Source: Mytilus galloprovincialis
Taxonomy: Eukaryota > Mollusca > Bivalvia > Mytilida > Mytilidae
Reading direction: 5' to 3'
DNA length: 64,000 nucleotides
Assembly: GCF_965363235.1 (NCBI RefSeq)
Contig: NC_134843.1
Coordinates: 62,969,865-63,033,864, forward strand
Below the pieces are notes generated by a model, which did no database searches, was not told where the DNA came from, and was given only the letters and a program-made list of their open reading frames with translations. The position numbers and the translations under genes are program-made. This document shows positions 48,916-61,429 of this stretch, piece by piece. Position 1 is the first letter of the stretch, and each line of letters begins with the position of its first letter.

Positions 48916-50244
48916 ACACAGATTTTTGCATTTTTTGTGTTGAAATACTAAATTGTAATGTTGCTATCATATTTTTTCGAATTCATATATCATTTTGACT
49001 AGGCCTATATATCATTTGGTAAATTTTTTTTTAAATATGTGTCGCTTATTGTTTGCATTCCTATAACTATCCATACTCTTGACTTACTTCCTATTCCTGT
49101 GTTTACATTTATTATACATACGCAAGGAACAATTGCCGTCGAACTGAAGTAGGTTCCTGTACATAACCAATCACGCGAGATTGATTTAATAGCAACGAAG
49201 CTTAAATGTTGCGTGTGTAATATACATATAACGACAAAAGGCAATTGTAGAAAAATTTCAAAACAACACAAACAATTTTTGGAAACCTTGAACAAAAACG
49301 TTAACGTTTTTGAACATGGTACTATGTAACAAATGCAGACAGCAATTTTTTCGCCAATTAACCAACTGTGTAGATACTGTAGTACTGACATTGTAGCCAC
49401 CGTCCTTGCACAGGTATTTTAGTCATCAGAAAATAAAGCAACACCACAGAACAAATAAATTACACTACAAACCGTGACTGTATGTAAAACCTCAAGAAAG
49501 TGTTGCATCTGTATCACATCAAAGGGCCAATTTGTTACAATGCCAGCCAGAAAATGCTATATTACATGTGTTTGTAACAGAGGGTGTTCTATGACCAACT
49601 GATGTAAGATGTTGTCAGGTTTATATAGACGATGAAACCTTAAAGACCGGGACAAATATAGATATATCCAGAATGAAAAAAACACCACATTTAAAAGTAT
49701 CCGATATTATTTGGCATCTTGACAGGTTCCGTGGTATGGTACTGTATGCGCATAAGGGGCGTTAACAATTAACCAAAATCAATATTGGTTTTGATAAATA
49801 AAAAAATCAATATTCTTCTTCTTGTTTTTTGTACAAATTCCTGTCCAAGGTATGGAAATAGATGGTGTGACGTATTTTCATGTACTACAATTAGCATCTA
49901 TCGGGCTATTTAAAACATGATTTACCTATTAAATCAAATGAAAAGAACTCCGGGGAAAATGGCCCTAGATCTTTCTAGTAAATTCTAGACTTTTGTCTTT
50001 TACCTTTTGTTTTAAGCTTCAGGAACATTTCACTGTGTTAGATGTTAGATTATGTGTTATTAATGTTTTATCGCATCAACGCTGAAATTTTTAAATCCAA
50101 ATGGCATTGGCACTGATAACCTCTTTGCAATACTCATATTCATGTGTTTGTTCCAATACAAGAACAGATTAACTAGGGGTTTACAATGATTGATGCATCC
50201 AATGATCTGAAACACAAGCACATTTATAAGCTTTTTTCAAAGTC

Positions 50245-50250
50245 TTTATT
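50245..50250 (-). terminator. candidate polyadenylation signal of FREP B
   Basis: AATAAA on the minus strand lies about 70 nt after the FREP B stop codon. Confidence 0.5.
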
Positions 50251-50316
50251 AATGCATTGCTCAACCGAAATATGTGGCCACACCCTGATCAATTCTAGGT
50301 GTCCAAAACAGTATAT

Positions 50317-53300
50317 CTACAGCCTACGAACCATCATAGAAGTTGCCTTCAGTGAATAGTGATGACCTTTCCATGTACTCCAAATTACACCATTCCAAGA
50401 TCCAACAGGAGTCTTAATATAGTAATGACCATTTAGATTAGAATCCATGCAATTCTTGTACCACCATGCACCAGGATGACGTCGAGCACAGTTATCATTA
50501 GCGTCATCATTGTCCCTGTCTAGAGTTGTAAACCTTCCTCCGTTACTGTAGTTTAGACTGTCGCCTGTTCGAAGAAAAGTATAAAAAAATCATTCATGTC
50601 TGAAAAATCTGGAAAAAAACGCTTCGAACGCATGAAATTATTTAACGTGTTGTTTTCATTTCAATGTAGAAACCGTTAAGATCCTCGTGTAAAGTCTTCT
50701 GGTCACATTACGATCGAAACTCATGCGATTTCCCGAATCCCAATGGCATTCACTTTTGATCATCAAGCTTGAAGTATGATTTTGTTTCTCAGTTTTATTA
50801 AAAACGATGTAAACAGTGATATAAATATAACTGACAAACACGTGTTGGTGAAAATATCAGTAACCATCATATAGATTGTGTTTAATGACAGTGGCTTTAT
50901 CTGGAAGGGTACACAAAACACTTTCTTTCTGAAAATCTGTATGTAAAATCACTAGTAGATATTTGTTTTAAAGTGGAAACTTTTGCATTCTTACATATTA
51001 TGTTTGGTAGAAATGAGATAATTCATACTTTTTAAGATTATAACACTTACAGACTTAAAATCTTATCTCTAGAATTTTACATTTGTAGATAAAAATCTAT
51101 TGTTTAATGTGGAAAAAACTAGTATGCTTGTAGGTTTGACAGTATTTTCTGTTAGTGTGGGAAAAAAACCTACACGCGCACGAATAAAAGATATTCAAGC
51201 GCATGCCTAGTTCATTGTTAAGAAATCCTAAATGAAACAATACATGTCTTGTGTCATACATATTCATGAGGTTTTTCACCGAGTTTAAAACAGAATTTTT
51301 GTTTAACTTTTATCGATTAAAACAGATAACAGCAAGATTGATATAGTCACTAAACACGACAGAGGAGGCGGAGGGGAGCCTTGTGATTTAGTTATTTGAA
51401 TGGATAAGCCAATGGATTTTGCCAACAAGGATTTTGGTTTGTAGGTACAAATATTCATGCATGCAATGATATTGAGCCCAAACACAGTTTGCTCTATTAG
51501 ATCTATATATATTAATTATGGACTTTAAGGGTACACAAATTGGAGCATTTTTTTCATTGCACATTTTATTTATTACACTTTTAGTTGTTACTTTAAGATA
51601 TGGTACAAAACTAAACCAAAAAAATCAATTCGTTTTGGCACCAAATGACTTTTAAAATGTTTATATCATTGAAATAACTCCAAATTATCTCCATTGGGTG
51701 CAAAAAATGCCATTTTTTTGGCATCAAAATCGAAATATCTTTTTTAACTCATCGGTGACCTAAATTTTTTATTATTTTTTTTCAAATAAGCTGTACTTAC
51801 ACTGAACAATTGTAAAATTAAGCCGATTTATGTAATTTAGTTGGTTTTTTTTAATTCGATATTACCTTTATTTCTTCTATTAGTTCAACAGAAAAAAAGT
51901 ACCTTAACAAAAATGCATGCTTCTTTCGAACGCAGATTGTGAGCTTAAATGAACGGTGACCCATTTTTTTAAATAGTATATGATAAAGTTCCTTTATAGA
52001 AAAAAAAGCGAAATCCTATATTTTAAAAAATATATATACCCTCCAGCCCCTTAATGATAGTCCTGAATTTATATTGAATAGTAACTGTTGTCACTAGATT
52101 TTAAGCATATACTATCAACCAATTCTTCACTGAAAAGTTTTCGAAAACATGTTATCAAAATTGTCTTCAATACAAATATATTTAGCAATCATTGCAATCG
52201 GAATGTCAATGATTAACAAATAAGTAAAATATTTTAAAAGAAATTATTTCAACAAGAGTTCTCTCCTTTCCTGTTTTGATGTAAAATAAAAGCTTATTAT
52301 ACCTACCCGCATGCCCACTGTAACCGTAGACATTTATTTTGTACATTGACGTTTCATTGCCTATGTAGAAATGTTGGTATGTAGCATAATCTTGATGGTT
52401 GTCAAAGTCATAGAGATCTATTCTCAATTCATATCTCCCTTGTGATGTCAAAGTGTGAATCTTGTCGTTACCTGAAATAAAATTTTGAATATCCCTTCCG
52501 GTAAATTAATCTGATGTTATATAAGACCTCACACAAAATAAAGTAATCTAATGGAATAAAAAATATGTCTTTCAATATTCATGATTATGTATATAATTCG
52601 TCGACTAATTGAAAGTCACAACAAGCACATGTGCAGCCTAGTTTTGGAAAGGAACTGTCATGGCCAAATAAAATGTATGTATATATGGTCATGATGGTAA
52701 ATAGATAAAAACTTATCAGTTTTCCTTTATTTTACAATTTTTGTATACGAGGTTAGACAACCTTCAGTCTTAAGGAATAATGGTCTTGTTGTGAAAATTA
52801 ATACTATATAAATATGGTTCTGCAGAAGGGATATTTTACAGTTTTCAAGATATTTAACAATCAATGAGATGAAAGAATGTGCATTTACCCTGTGGATAAA
52901 ACCTTTGGTGAACTAAAAAGGTCTTGCCAAGGCGATTTGAAATTAACTGTATATGTATATATAGTTTATTGTTAGAACTATGAATAGTTTACACGATATT
53001 TAAGAATTCCGTATGTCAAGGAAAAGATCTTTGTTGAACTAGAAAGGTATTATCAAGCAATTTAAGAATAAATATGGTTTAAGGTTGAGGTTAGCACAAT
53101 TTTCCTTTAAACAAGTAGGTGGGAATCGACCAAACAGAAGGTTTGTCCATGGCAAGTAAGATCGCATACGTTTATTTTTTAAATATCAATAGCCGAAAAG
53201 TATGCAAAAACAAATAATTTTCCTAACACGAAAATTTCACCAATTATCCGTTATTTTGACCCTGAGGTCAAAGTTCAAGGCCACAGGAAAATCTCATGTT

Positions 53301-56300
53301 AATTGGCACTGTCTTATTGTTATCCATCTTAAAGCCAAATATTACAAGTAAACTTCACAAGATAAAATATGCATTGTCCATGACAAGATTGTAAGAGAAC
53401 AAGAAGCTCATTCCGTTGGAGGGAATATATTATACATACACGTGGTAATAATTACCTTCCAAATGTACAATGTTTTTAATTTCATTAATTCAAATTCCTT
53501 TGAAATCATTTCATGACATAATATATATATACCCAATTCTGTGTTTTAGTCTTAAAAAATTGTCAACAGTTATGCTCCTCTAGTAACAACTGCAGTGGTA
53601 CAGTTGCTTATTAAGAACATAAAAAAAAGCTGCGTGGAAAATTTGGTAAAAAAATGTCTTCTTTTCTCTAGCCTAGATAAAAATATATCTTCATACATGC
53701 ATTTTAACAACAAACTCCATAAAGAACTAAATATTCTTTTTTTTAAAGTACGTTTTGGTTTCAACTAACACTCAAAGCGTAAAAACATAAGATACAAGTT
53801 GTGTGTACTATTTAATACAAGTAAACAATTAATAAACGTGTGTACGATAACATGCTTCGTCTTAGAACTGAATAACATCAAATAAAACTAAGGTATGCCT
53901 TTTCCCTGCAACCATAACCTTTACTGATTTGCCATGATGATAGCATATGCGCTAAGCATTGATAAAAACTGTTTACCAAAACATACGTACCTAACCAAAA
54001 TTCTCGATTGAGTTGACCAAATCCTGTTTTGTATTTTTCCCATCCTAGATAGAAATCAAGATCACCACTCTCTCTCCTCTGAATAACCTGTCGAGTGTTT
54101 TAAGATATATACAACCCCTTATTGGTGATATAGTCGTGGTTGTAAGATGTATACAACCGCAAACTAATGCATGATTCAAGTTTATAAGATATAAACAACC
54201 GCTAATTAATGTATGATTCATGATTATAAGATAGATACAACCGCAACTTAATGCATGATTCATGGTTATACGATATAAACAACCGCTAATTAATGTATTA
54301 TGCATGATAAGATGTATACAACCGCTAATTAATGTATGATTCATGGTTATAAGATTGAAAACTTCAATATAAATGGACATGATAAAAAATAAATTTCAAC
54401 CTGATAACAGTAAATTCCAATTCAAGGCCATTTTTTTGTCAGATATGACTAATCTCAAGGTTTCTCTACGTTTGTTTGTTTGTTCAATAATGGGTAATAC
54501 ATTAAAAGGAATCAATGGAGAGATAAAGATGCATTAATTAATATATAGGTCCGAGTGTGGATTACAAAATTAAATACCATGAGACATTCTAAATAGGCAA
54601 ATATGTTTCACTACCCTACAAGCTTATCAAGTTTTTTTTTATCTTGTTCTTTATTTTTTTAAGTGTATTTGTATTATTCAAATGTGTTCAAATTTGTTTA
54701 AATATGCAGTGGTTATAAACAAGCACTTTGAAAAAAATTATGATGATCAAACGCTTTATAATGATGTCGAAAAAGGTAAAATGTTATCCCGGTTTTTGAT
54801 TCTCATAAGCCCCAGTCCCACTAGACCCCGATCGCACCACGCTCACCGCGATCTAAAATAAATTCAGATCGTGGTGAGCTCGCAGTATGAGCGGCATGAA
54901 AATGTAAATTTTCGTTTCAATCACGTTGCTACTACGTCCTCATTACGCTTCTATAACATTAACGATTTCGCTACTATTATACCACGTTCTCACCACGCTT
55001 ATTCTGCGACCTCAATACGATTTTCACGATCTTTCTACGGTCATCACATCTTCACTACGACCAATCCCATACTATGATTTATCCCATTGCAACACGATCT
55101 TACAACGCTTCTACTGCGATTATAGCACGCTCTTATCATGATCATACTACGATCGTACCACGATCTTACTACACTCCCAGCAATAACGTCAACATCGTGT
55201 TCCATATAAATACTTTATCATTCCTTCTATTTCTCATAGATACGTAGAGTTTCTCGTAAAAAAACAACGCAGTCATGCAACTAAAATCTACGTAAGGGTA
55301 AGATTAGAGGTAGATCTGATAGTAACGAATCATGACCCAGAAGATATATGTCGGACCCACCAATCCAACTTGAATCAAAACTTATTGCTGGTCCATCAAG
55401 ATCAAATGACAGTGCTTTAGTGACTGATCATAGTAGGATTGACACAGATGTGTCAATAATGATTGAGCCGTTGGAGATAGGGGACAAGAGGTCCAAATGA
55501 CATACAGACAAACAAAAGCTTGAGAGCTTTTATATGACAATGACAATGAGCATGATGATAGTAGTATGAACGTAGTCGGGTCGTAAGAACAGCGTGATGA
55601 GGACGGCATGGACGCAGGGGTGTAGCTATCCGGAGGCACGACAGCACGTGCATCCACGTCGTTTTCACAAAACAAAAAACAAAAAAACAAAAACAAAAAA
55701 GCAGAAGAGAGAAGGATGAGTTGGTCAATCGGAATCGGAGACTGTTGGTGTCTTTTCCGTCTATCCCGGATATTAGTTTGACAACCTAGTTAGGGAAAAC
55801 GGTACTATTTATTCTGCCATAGGCGACAATACTAACAATTCCTAAATTTACCACTTTTTATAATAAAAACCTGGATAAAACAGTTATGTGTGGTGTTAGT
55901 ACTTTATTATTCTATTTTAAAAATTAAAGCCAAATAGTATCATGACCAATTTCCAACGGAGCTTGTTTATGTTATCCATGCCCACCGTCATTTTACAACA
56001 AATTTTTGAAATTTTGGAAGCCTTTTCGAATAATTCTCTAGAAAATATTTCAATAGGTTTAAAATTTATATTGTAAATTTACACACTGCAGTTATTCATA
56101 GATAATTAAAAAAATATATTGTACCCTTACATCCAATCACAGCGCTCCTAATTTGACTTCCTTCACCTACCTTGGGTACACAAAAGGCCAACCCAATGCT
56201 GGGAAAATGTAATACTACCGTTTTCCCTACAAGTGTTGATGAAGCTGTTCATTCAGAAAAAGATCGTAGCTCCGAAGTTGCGTTCACATTGATTCGGCAT

Positions 56301-59300
56301 TCAAAAAAAGAAATGGCAAAATAAAAATTTATAAATTGAATGTTAAAGGAAACACCTATGTTGTCACTTTTTTTAATTGATGAAATATCATTAAATAACG
56401 ACATTTGATTTCAAAATAAATTTTTTTGTGGAGATTATGACAAGATCGGAAGGTTACTTGTATCTTTAACAAGATTTTTACTTTTGAATTTGTAATACTC
56501 AGTCTAAGAATAAGATGTGTAGTTTTGGAGCACATTTTACAGTGTACAGTTCATCAGTTTGGAATGAGATGTACCAATCGGCATTAATTATCAGATACCA
56601 TCGATATCGTTGAAAATATGCCGAGGCGATGTGGTTGACAGACTACCGGAGACAATCACCCTGCAACCACGCCAAAACAGTATTGGAAAGTCTCATTATT
56701 TTTTGCGTTCATATACCATTTGATAAGGCAACTGGACAGTGGAGTCGCGTCAAGTTATCAGAAAATCGCTTCTTTGTGCTGTATCTGCTTCATCGTGTTG
56801 TAGGAAATATCCCAAACGAACAAATCTCAATATTGTCTGAAACATACGAAACTGACCTAGCATGTAATTTTGACGAATTCAATTGGGAGCTCTCTCGATG
56901 CCGAACACGTACGCTGGTTTATAACATCTCGCGAGTGCTACCATGCCATGATGGCCCTGATATCTACCAGTCACGGTACTACGTATGTAATTGAAAACAA
57001 ATGTACGATCAACAATGAACAACGAAAGTTACATAGCTTTACTGCATATTCATCGGGATTCGAGTGTGAATGTTGACAAAGTAATAGAGAAGTTTGTTTC
57101 TGCGCAGACCCGAAGAGCAGATTTTGGACAATTTTGAGTAAATTCTGTATCACAAATATGTGTTGTTTATGTATTACTATATTCAGAAGATTTTTTAATA
57201 GTTTTACATTCATAAATGTTTATCTACATATAGCTCCTCTTTTAACCGTCCAATGACCGAAAACCGAAAAAAAAAAGATTCTGCATAATAGGGTCCCAAA
57301 AATTGGTGGTAGTTGATTCCACATCGTTTCTTTCTAGCTACGCCCCTGCGACGTGCTGAAATCCTACTATGGTCTTAAACAGCGTGGTATAAGCGTATTA
57401 TAAAAGTGGTATAGTCGTAGTGGAAGCGTGTTTGGGTCGCGGTAAGAACGTGATGATCGTAGTAAAGTTGATGTGAGATCTTAGCGCAGTCTCCCTGACT
57501 AGAATCGCGCTTTCACTATGCTGCCGCTACGATGGTACAGCGACCTTTGTGATATTATCACGACCTTACTGCGCCCTCACTACGCTTCTACAACGACCTG
57601 ATTTTGCCACGCCCGCACCACGATTGTTTTGAACATGTTCAAAATTGGAAACGATCATCACGATCTTGAAGACCTCACCACGATCGTACTACAACCTTAC
57701 TGTGATCTGCACAATCGCACTACGATCGTAAAAATTTTGATTGTTTTCACAGATCGTAGTGCGATCGTGGCCTAGTTGGACTGCGATATTACATCACACT
57801 GAAATCGAGGACTAACTTGGAGTTTATCAAATTTCCGTCACAAAACCGGTGGTTGTGTTATCTGTAATTTTTATATGACGACCTATATTTGGTCAAACAT
57901 TATAATCATAGAAGATCTACTTTTAGCGCAAAACCATTGATCAGAAAATGGGTTGTTCTGCGCTACGCCCCCCTTATTTATAACGGCCACGTTTTGTGTA
58001 GGCCAAGCTGTAAATAAAATCTCTAATCTAATGGAGAAAAAAAATTAGTCGATTTTAGGTATTATGTCAGTGTAAAATATCATCAAATTCTAGTTGCGAT
58101 GTGAATATATCGCTGGCATATGATTAAGAAAGTTTAGTCATTGAATACAATATTTTAATCTGTCAGATCAAAAACATGTTAAAACAGTCAAGGCTTTCTG
58201 TTCTTGTTTCTACCACTATTTATTATGAAACTAAACGTACTGCAACCGTCTCAGCTTCACGTAAATATATATTTTCACTAAATCGCTGCCGTAATAAAAA
58301 GGATTTTTGATTCAATTAAATATAGGAAGATATTCATTGATGTTGTGATTTCTGTTCTTTTTATTAAGTAACAATTTGATTTTTTTTCATGAAATCTTAA
58401 AATTTAATGAAATATTTGTTTACAACACAAGGTGCATGTTCGGAACCTATAGGTTTTAGTTTAAGTGATATTCCCAGTTTAGTTTTACACATCAATTCTT
58501 GTAAGGTCTTTTGGGTTTCTCTGTTTATAAGCTATTGAAATTTATCGTATTTTGTTTCATCGGAACTTCAATAGCCCTTTCTATTTGTTAGCTTACCGTC
58601 CAACCTCCACCGTCGACTACCATTTGACAATAAACATTAAATCCATCTGAATTTAAGTTGGTTGGTTGAATTTTGTAGATTCCATTTCGATAGTCTTTTG
58701 GAAGGTCGCTACAATCCCTTATTGCTGTAGATAATAGATAATATAGTATACCATTTACATGAGACAGCAGTCTGATGAAATAAATAAGAAGAAAAAGAAG
58801 TATGTTAGGATTATCTTAAATCTGCAAGTATTTACATCTTATTAATTGGTACCGTTGATGATATGATATACAAAATCAGTCTTAAAATCCATGTATTTAA
58901 TTAAGAGACACATATTAAAAACATGATGTCTATCAACATAAGTATCTGTACAAAATTACAATTCAAGTACATTCAAGTTTTTAGTGTTTCACTAAGACAA
59001 TAAAACGCATATTGTTGTAAATTTAATGAAAAACAAAATATAGGCAAACTGGGGTTTTTCTTCTATGATATGAATGGAAAAATCACTTTTCTTCCCCACC
59101 ATGTTGTTATGTATAACAATTTCCAAATCCCCTTGTTTAACTTTTAAATTAGTAGTAACATAGAACTTTCGTGGTTTAACATGCTTGTTTATAAAGATGA
59201 AAATGAAACAAGTCTCTTTTATTATTAACTAAAACTGCTAGAACTATAAGCTAGGGCTTTCCAGTCAGTTAAAACACACATCTGACCACAGCAACGACTA

Positions 59301-60912
59301 CGACCTGGCTTATGTATTTGCTTTTTATATGCTAGCCTAGCTGTTTTATACCATGTTATATATAGTTGTACACCATACTACGTGCCTTGAATAATTTACT
59401 TGACTAATACCGCCTTCTGATTCCCCGCTGTTATGAGGCAAACAATATCAGGCATATACTAGAGGGGTGCGTTAAGGTTCATGTGGACCCTATGGAAAAA
59501 ATGGCTGTATTTTCACCTCAAATTTAAGACAAACCTGTGCATCTGGAAAAGTTTTAAGGCATAGCATGCACTAGATAAAAAGAATTCAAATGCATTGTAT
59601 GATTGAGAAAATTTATAACTTAACTGGATTTTGCCGTGCACTTTTTTTCGTCCCTGCAGAAGATGGTTAAATTAACAAACAGTTGAGTTTCCATTGATAT
59701 GGTCCACTCAGGTACACAGTTAAATCACCAATTATTATTAGGTATATATTGTCCATCTATTGTCCATGTCAATCAATACCGCTCACTTCAATTATTACCT
59801 GTGGGGAAGTTCTCAAACCTGTTTCCCAACTTAGTTTATTTTGGCACCTTCTGGAGGAATGAAAAAAAAGTGTACTGCAAAATCATGGTAAGTTTTTATT
59901 TTTCTAAAACATAAAACATACTTGAAATTTATTTATCTAGGGCATGCTATGCCTGAAAATTTTTACAGATGCGGGCCATTTTAGCCAAAGGGTCCACATG
60001 AACCTTAAACAAATACACCTCATAGAGAGAATTTTATTTTAGAATATATCGTTAAAGTATAGATATGCTACATGTAGTTTACATTTACATTAAAGGAAAA
60101 GCCGAAATGTAGACATTTGGTTCAGATGTCGACTTGTCATTAGCCTAAATATAATCTGTTTAACATAAATATGTAACCAAATAGCCCAAGTGTGTATCTC
60201 CCGAAAGGTTCAGGTACCACTCAATCTTTTAGAAACTTTCAAATTTTACTAAGAAAACTTATAATACGATAAAAGACCTATTTACTTCTATTTCAAAATA
60301 AGAGGGGATATAAATCGCCAAAAACAAAAGGAATAATTCATAAAGGCAAATTTATTTCTTCTTTTTAAAACAATCAAATACTAGTACATTTTCAGTTATA
60401 TACAATCGTTACAATTTTTTAAACGGCAACTTACATGTTACCTGTCGTTGTCGCTATCACTTGTAGGTATAGTTATTAATAATTAGTTTTGTGGGATGAA
60501 TACTTTTCAAAATTATTTTCAATGACATTTTGTGTAGTTATGTTCTATATTTTGAACTTTGCTTACCTTTTCCAAAACCATTTAAAGGTTTCTCGTAACG
60601 GGTTTTTATATTTTCCTTCATAAATGGCGTAATGTTTTCTTTTATTTCGTATAATTCTTTTTTGCAAACATCGGCAGTTTCTTGCAATATAAGTCTTATG
60701 TCTTCCAATTCTTTACTATGTGCACTATTTTGCTCTGTCATTGAATTCGATTTTAATTCTACTTTCATTTCATTTATTTCCTTAATGTGCTGATTTTCTG
60801 CTTTAACCAACTCGTCTTTAATTAGACATATTCTTTGTTCTACGGTATACCCATAGAATGCACATAGCAGTGTCACTACAGACAGTGACAAAATAACTAG
60901 ATTAGCCTCCAT
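50317..60912 (-). CDS. FREP B: type II membrane protein with coiled coil and fibrinogen C-terminal domain
   Basis: Exons 60912-60567, 58724-58597, 54087-53991, 52471-52307 and 50564-50317 join in phase to 327 residues ending SMMVRRL. The membrane segment (LVILSLSVVTLLCAFYGYTV) and the following charged stalk (about 25-110) align with FREP A; both carry the pattern TVExRI then IKDELVK. The fibrinogen domain starts at RDCSDLPKDYRNGIYKIQP and includes GGGWT, RRESGDLDFYLGW, EFWLG, RYELRIDLYDFDN, a calcium-site-like DRDND (261-265), DNC and GAWWYKNC. Compared with A, the second exon has two extra codons near NLNSDG. The last three exons match A in length exactly, so the genes arose by duplication. 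A cell-surface recognition role is inferred from domain class; the ligand is unknown. Introns hold a minisatellite, the CGATC-array element and the TTAA element. Confidence 0.93.
54105..54362. repeat. minisatellite, about 42-45 bp unit, six copies
   Basis: Units contain ACAACCGCTAATTAATGTAT followed by GATTCATGGTTATAAGAT. The array begins about 20 bp from the acceptor side of FREP B exon 3, in intron 2. Confidence 0.9.
55615..57348 (+). mobile_element. decayed hAT DNA transposon
   Basis: The ends CAGGGGTGTAGCTA (left) and TAGCTACGCCCCTG (right) are inverse with one mismatch and are of the type typical of hAT elements. At 56618-56820 a transposase remnant reads MPRRCG, then a TGA where the family usually has R, then QTTGDNHPATTPKQYW, as in hAT transposases related to P52rIPK and ZNF862. 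A second frame (to about 56930) carries SILSETYETDL and a short conserved-looking tail. In-frame stops and frame changes show it is dead. The 8-bp target duplication expected for hAT is not evident. Confidence 0.75.
56629..56994 (+). pseudogene. hAT transposase remnant
   Basis: A 121-codon open frame inside the hAT. Only its second half is in the transposase frame: residues about 60-95 (NIPNEQISILSETYETDLAC) resemble the region after the PFxDHL motif of hAT transposases. Its N-terminal part overlaps, in a different frame, the clearer PRRCG...NHPATTPKQYW segment starting at 56618. The open frame is therefore a product of a shift and not a usable gene. Confidence 0.6.
59472..60008. mobile_element. 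529-bp non-autonomous TIR element flanked by TTAA
   Basis: TTAA (59472-59475) precedes GGTTCATGTGGACCCTATGG; the right end is its inverse (CCAAAGGGTCCACATGAACC) followed by TTAA (60005-60008). Outer match 19 of 20; similarity continues inward about 70-100 bp with GCATAGCATGC and CTAGATAA shared. TTAA targets are typical of piggyBac- and Kolobok-type elements; which one cannot be said without a transposase. It lies in FREP B intron 1. The 71-codon frame inside is incidental. Confidence 0.85.
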
Positions 60913-60946
60913 TATTAATATATTTCAAAACATTCTATATCTTAAT
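60913..60946 (-). promoter_or_regulatory. 5' leader of FREP B conserved with FREP A
   Basis: The minus strand reads AGAATGTTTTGAAATATATT just before the start, nearly identical to the FREP A leader at 21337-21372; conservation fades within about 35 bp. Confidence 0.6.
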
Positions 60947-61089
60947 TAGGATATAAATATTAACAAAGTTATTGGTATTTAAATTTGTATGATTAGATTA
61001 TATTTAAATAAGAAAGAACGTTCCGTGTCACTTACCTCACAATAATTATTGGACACAAAGTTTAAACTTCTTGATTGTATACATCCTTT

Positions 61090-61360
61090 AGTTTGTTAAC
61101 GATATGAGGTATATGCAGCGTGTTCTAATACAAACACTTGTGTATAAAAGTGCGCTTCTATTTCATATTTTGACTTGAATTTTCCCGCTATCGATCCAAA
61201 TTTTATTTGTTTATAGTTGTGAACCAGATGCTCCACAGGGCGCAGCTTAATACGACCGCAGAGTTCGAACCCTGAACAGTTGGGGCAAAAATGGACACAA
61301 CAACAAGCTTGATACAGCTCTGAATTTGGATTGTGATTAAATAGATGACACAACATAGGT
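61090..61360 (-). repeat. head part of an interspersed repeat next to the tandem array
   Basis: Contains, on the minus strand, CCCAACTGTTCAGGGTTCGA, TGCGGTCGTATTAAGCTGCG and CCTGTGGAGCATCTGG, strings I recall as part of a very common mussel repeat. The 86-codon open frame across it (cysteine-rich FCPNCSGFELCG) is probably repeat-derived and not a gene. Confidence 0.5.
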
Positions 61361-61429
61361 TTCTGACACAGAATGAATGTGATCTAAGAACTTAAACTTA
61401 AAAACTTAAAATTTTTAAATTGGACATTT

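Larger units (their letters stand above)
43501..50244. other. spacer between P450 and FREP B
   Basis: No host exon was recognised. The P450 promoter should lie just above 43500. Listed separately are the 15-bp direct repeat, the 44225-44525 repeat, the G-rich run, LINE-like tail, 20-bp duplication and tRNA-like sequence. The minus-strand frame at 49005-49400 (131 codons) is the longest here and resembles nothing I know; its composition looks random. Confidence 0.5.
54811..57784. mobile_element. large TIR element built of short CGATC-rich subterminal arrays, split by a hAT
   Basis: The left end CCCAGTCCCACTAGACCCCG then ATCGCACCACG is matched, inverted, by the right end (CGTAGTGCGATCGTGGCCT then AGTTGGACTGCG), about 26 of 31 positions. 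Both inner flanks (about 54811-55180 and 57350-57784) are arrays of diverged units of roughly 11-12 bp of the type TACNACGATCNT. The hAT at 55615-57348 occupies the middle. Without the hAT the outer element is about 1.2 kb and non-coding. It lies in FREP B intron 2. The family is not recognised; no clear target duplication was found. Confidence 0.65.

Noticed and set aside
49005-49400. 131-codon minus-strand open frame in the P450-FREP B spacer
   Set aside because: No recognisable motif, cysteine and leucine use like translated AT-rich noise, and no flanking exons in phase. It cannot be excluded as an exon but there is no support.
51530-52050. Possible second TTAA element (TTAAGGG at the left, CCCCTTAA at the right)
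   Set aside because: Only the outermost six or seven bases match as inverse; the inner sequences do not, so the boundaries are not supported.
54105-54362. CRISPR-like array of repeats
   Set aside because: Units are contiguous without unique spacers, they drift like a minisatellite, and the host is an animal.
54045-54380. 111-codon frame with repeated SGCIYLI motifs
   Set aside because: A direct translation of the 43-bp minisatellite, overlapping FREP B exon 3 in another frame; not a repeat protein.
55382-55728. Two overlapping minus-strand open frames of 90-100 codons
   Set aside because: They run across the CGATC array and the hAT left end; the serine-, tyrosine- and histidine-rich content comes from the repeat units.
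61096-61356. Cysteine-rich 86-codon frame (FCPNCSGFELCG) as a zinc-finger gene
   Set aside because: The DNA matches a dispersed mussel repeat type and stands beside its tandem array; coding use is unlikely.
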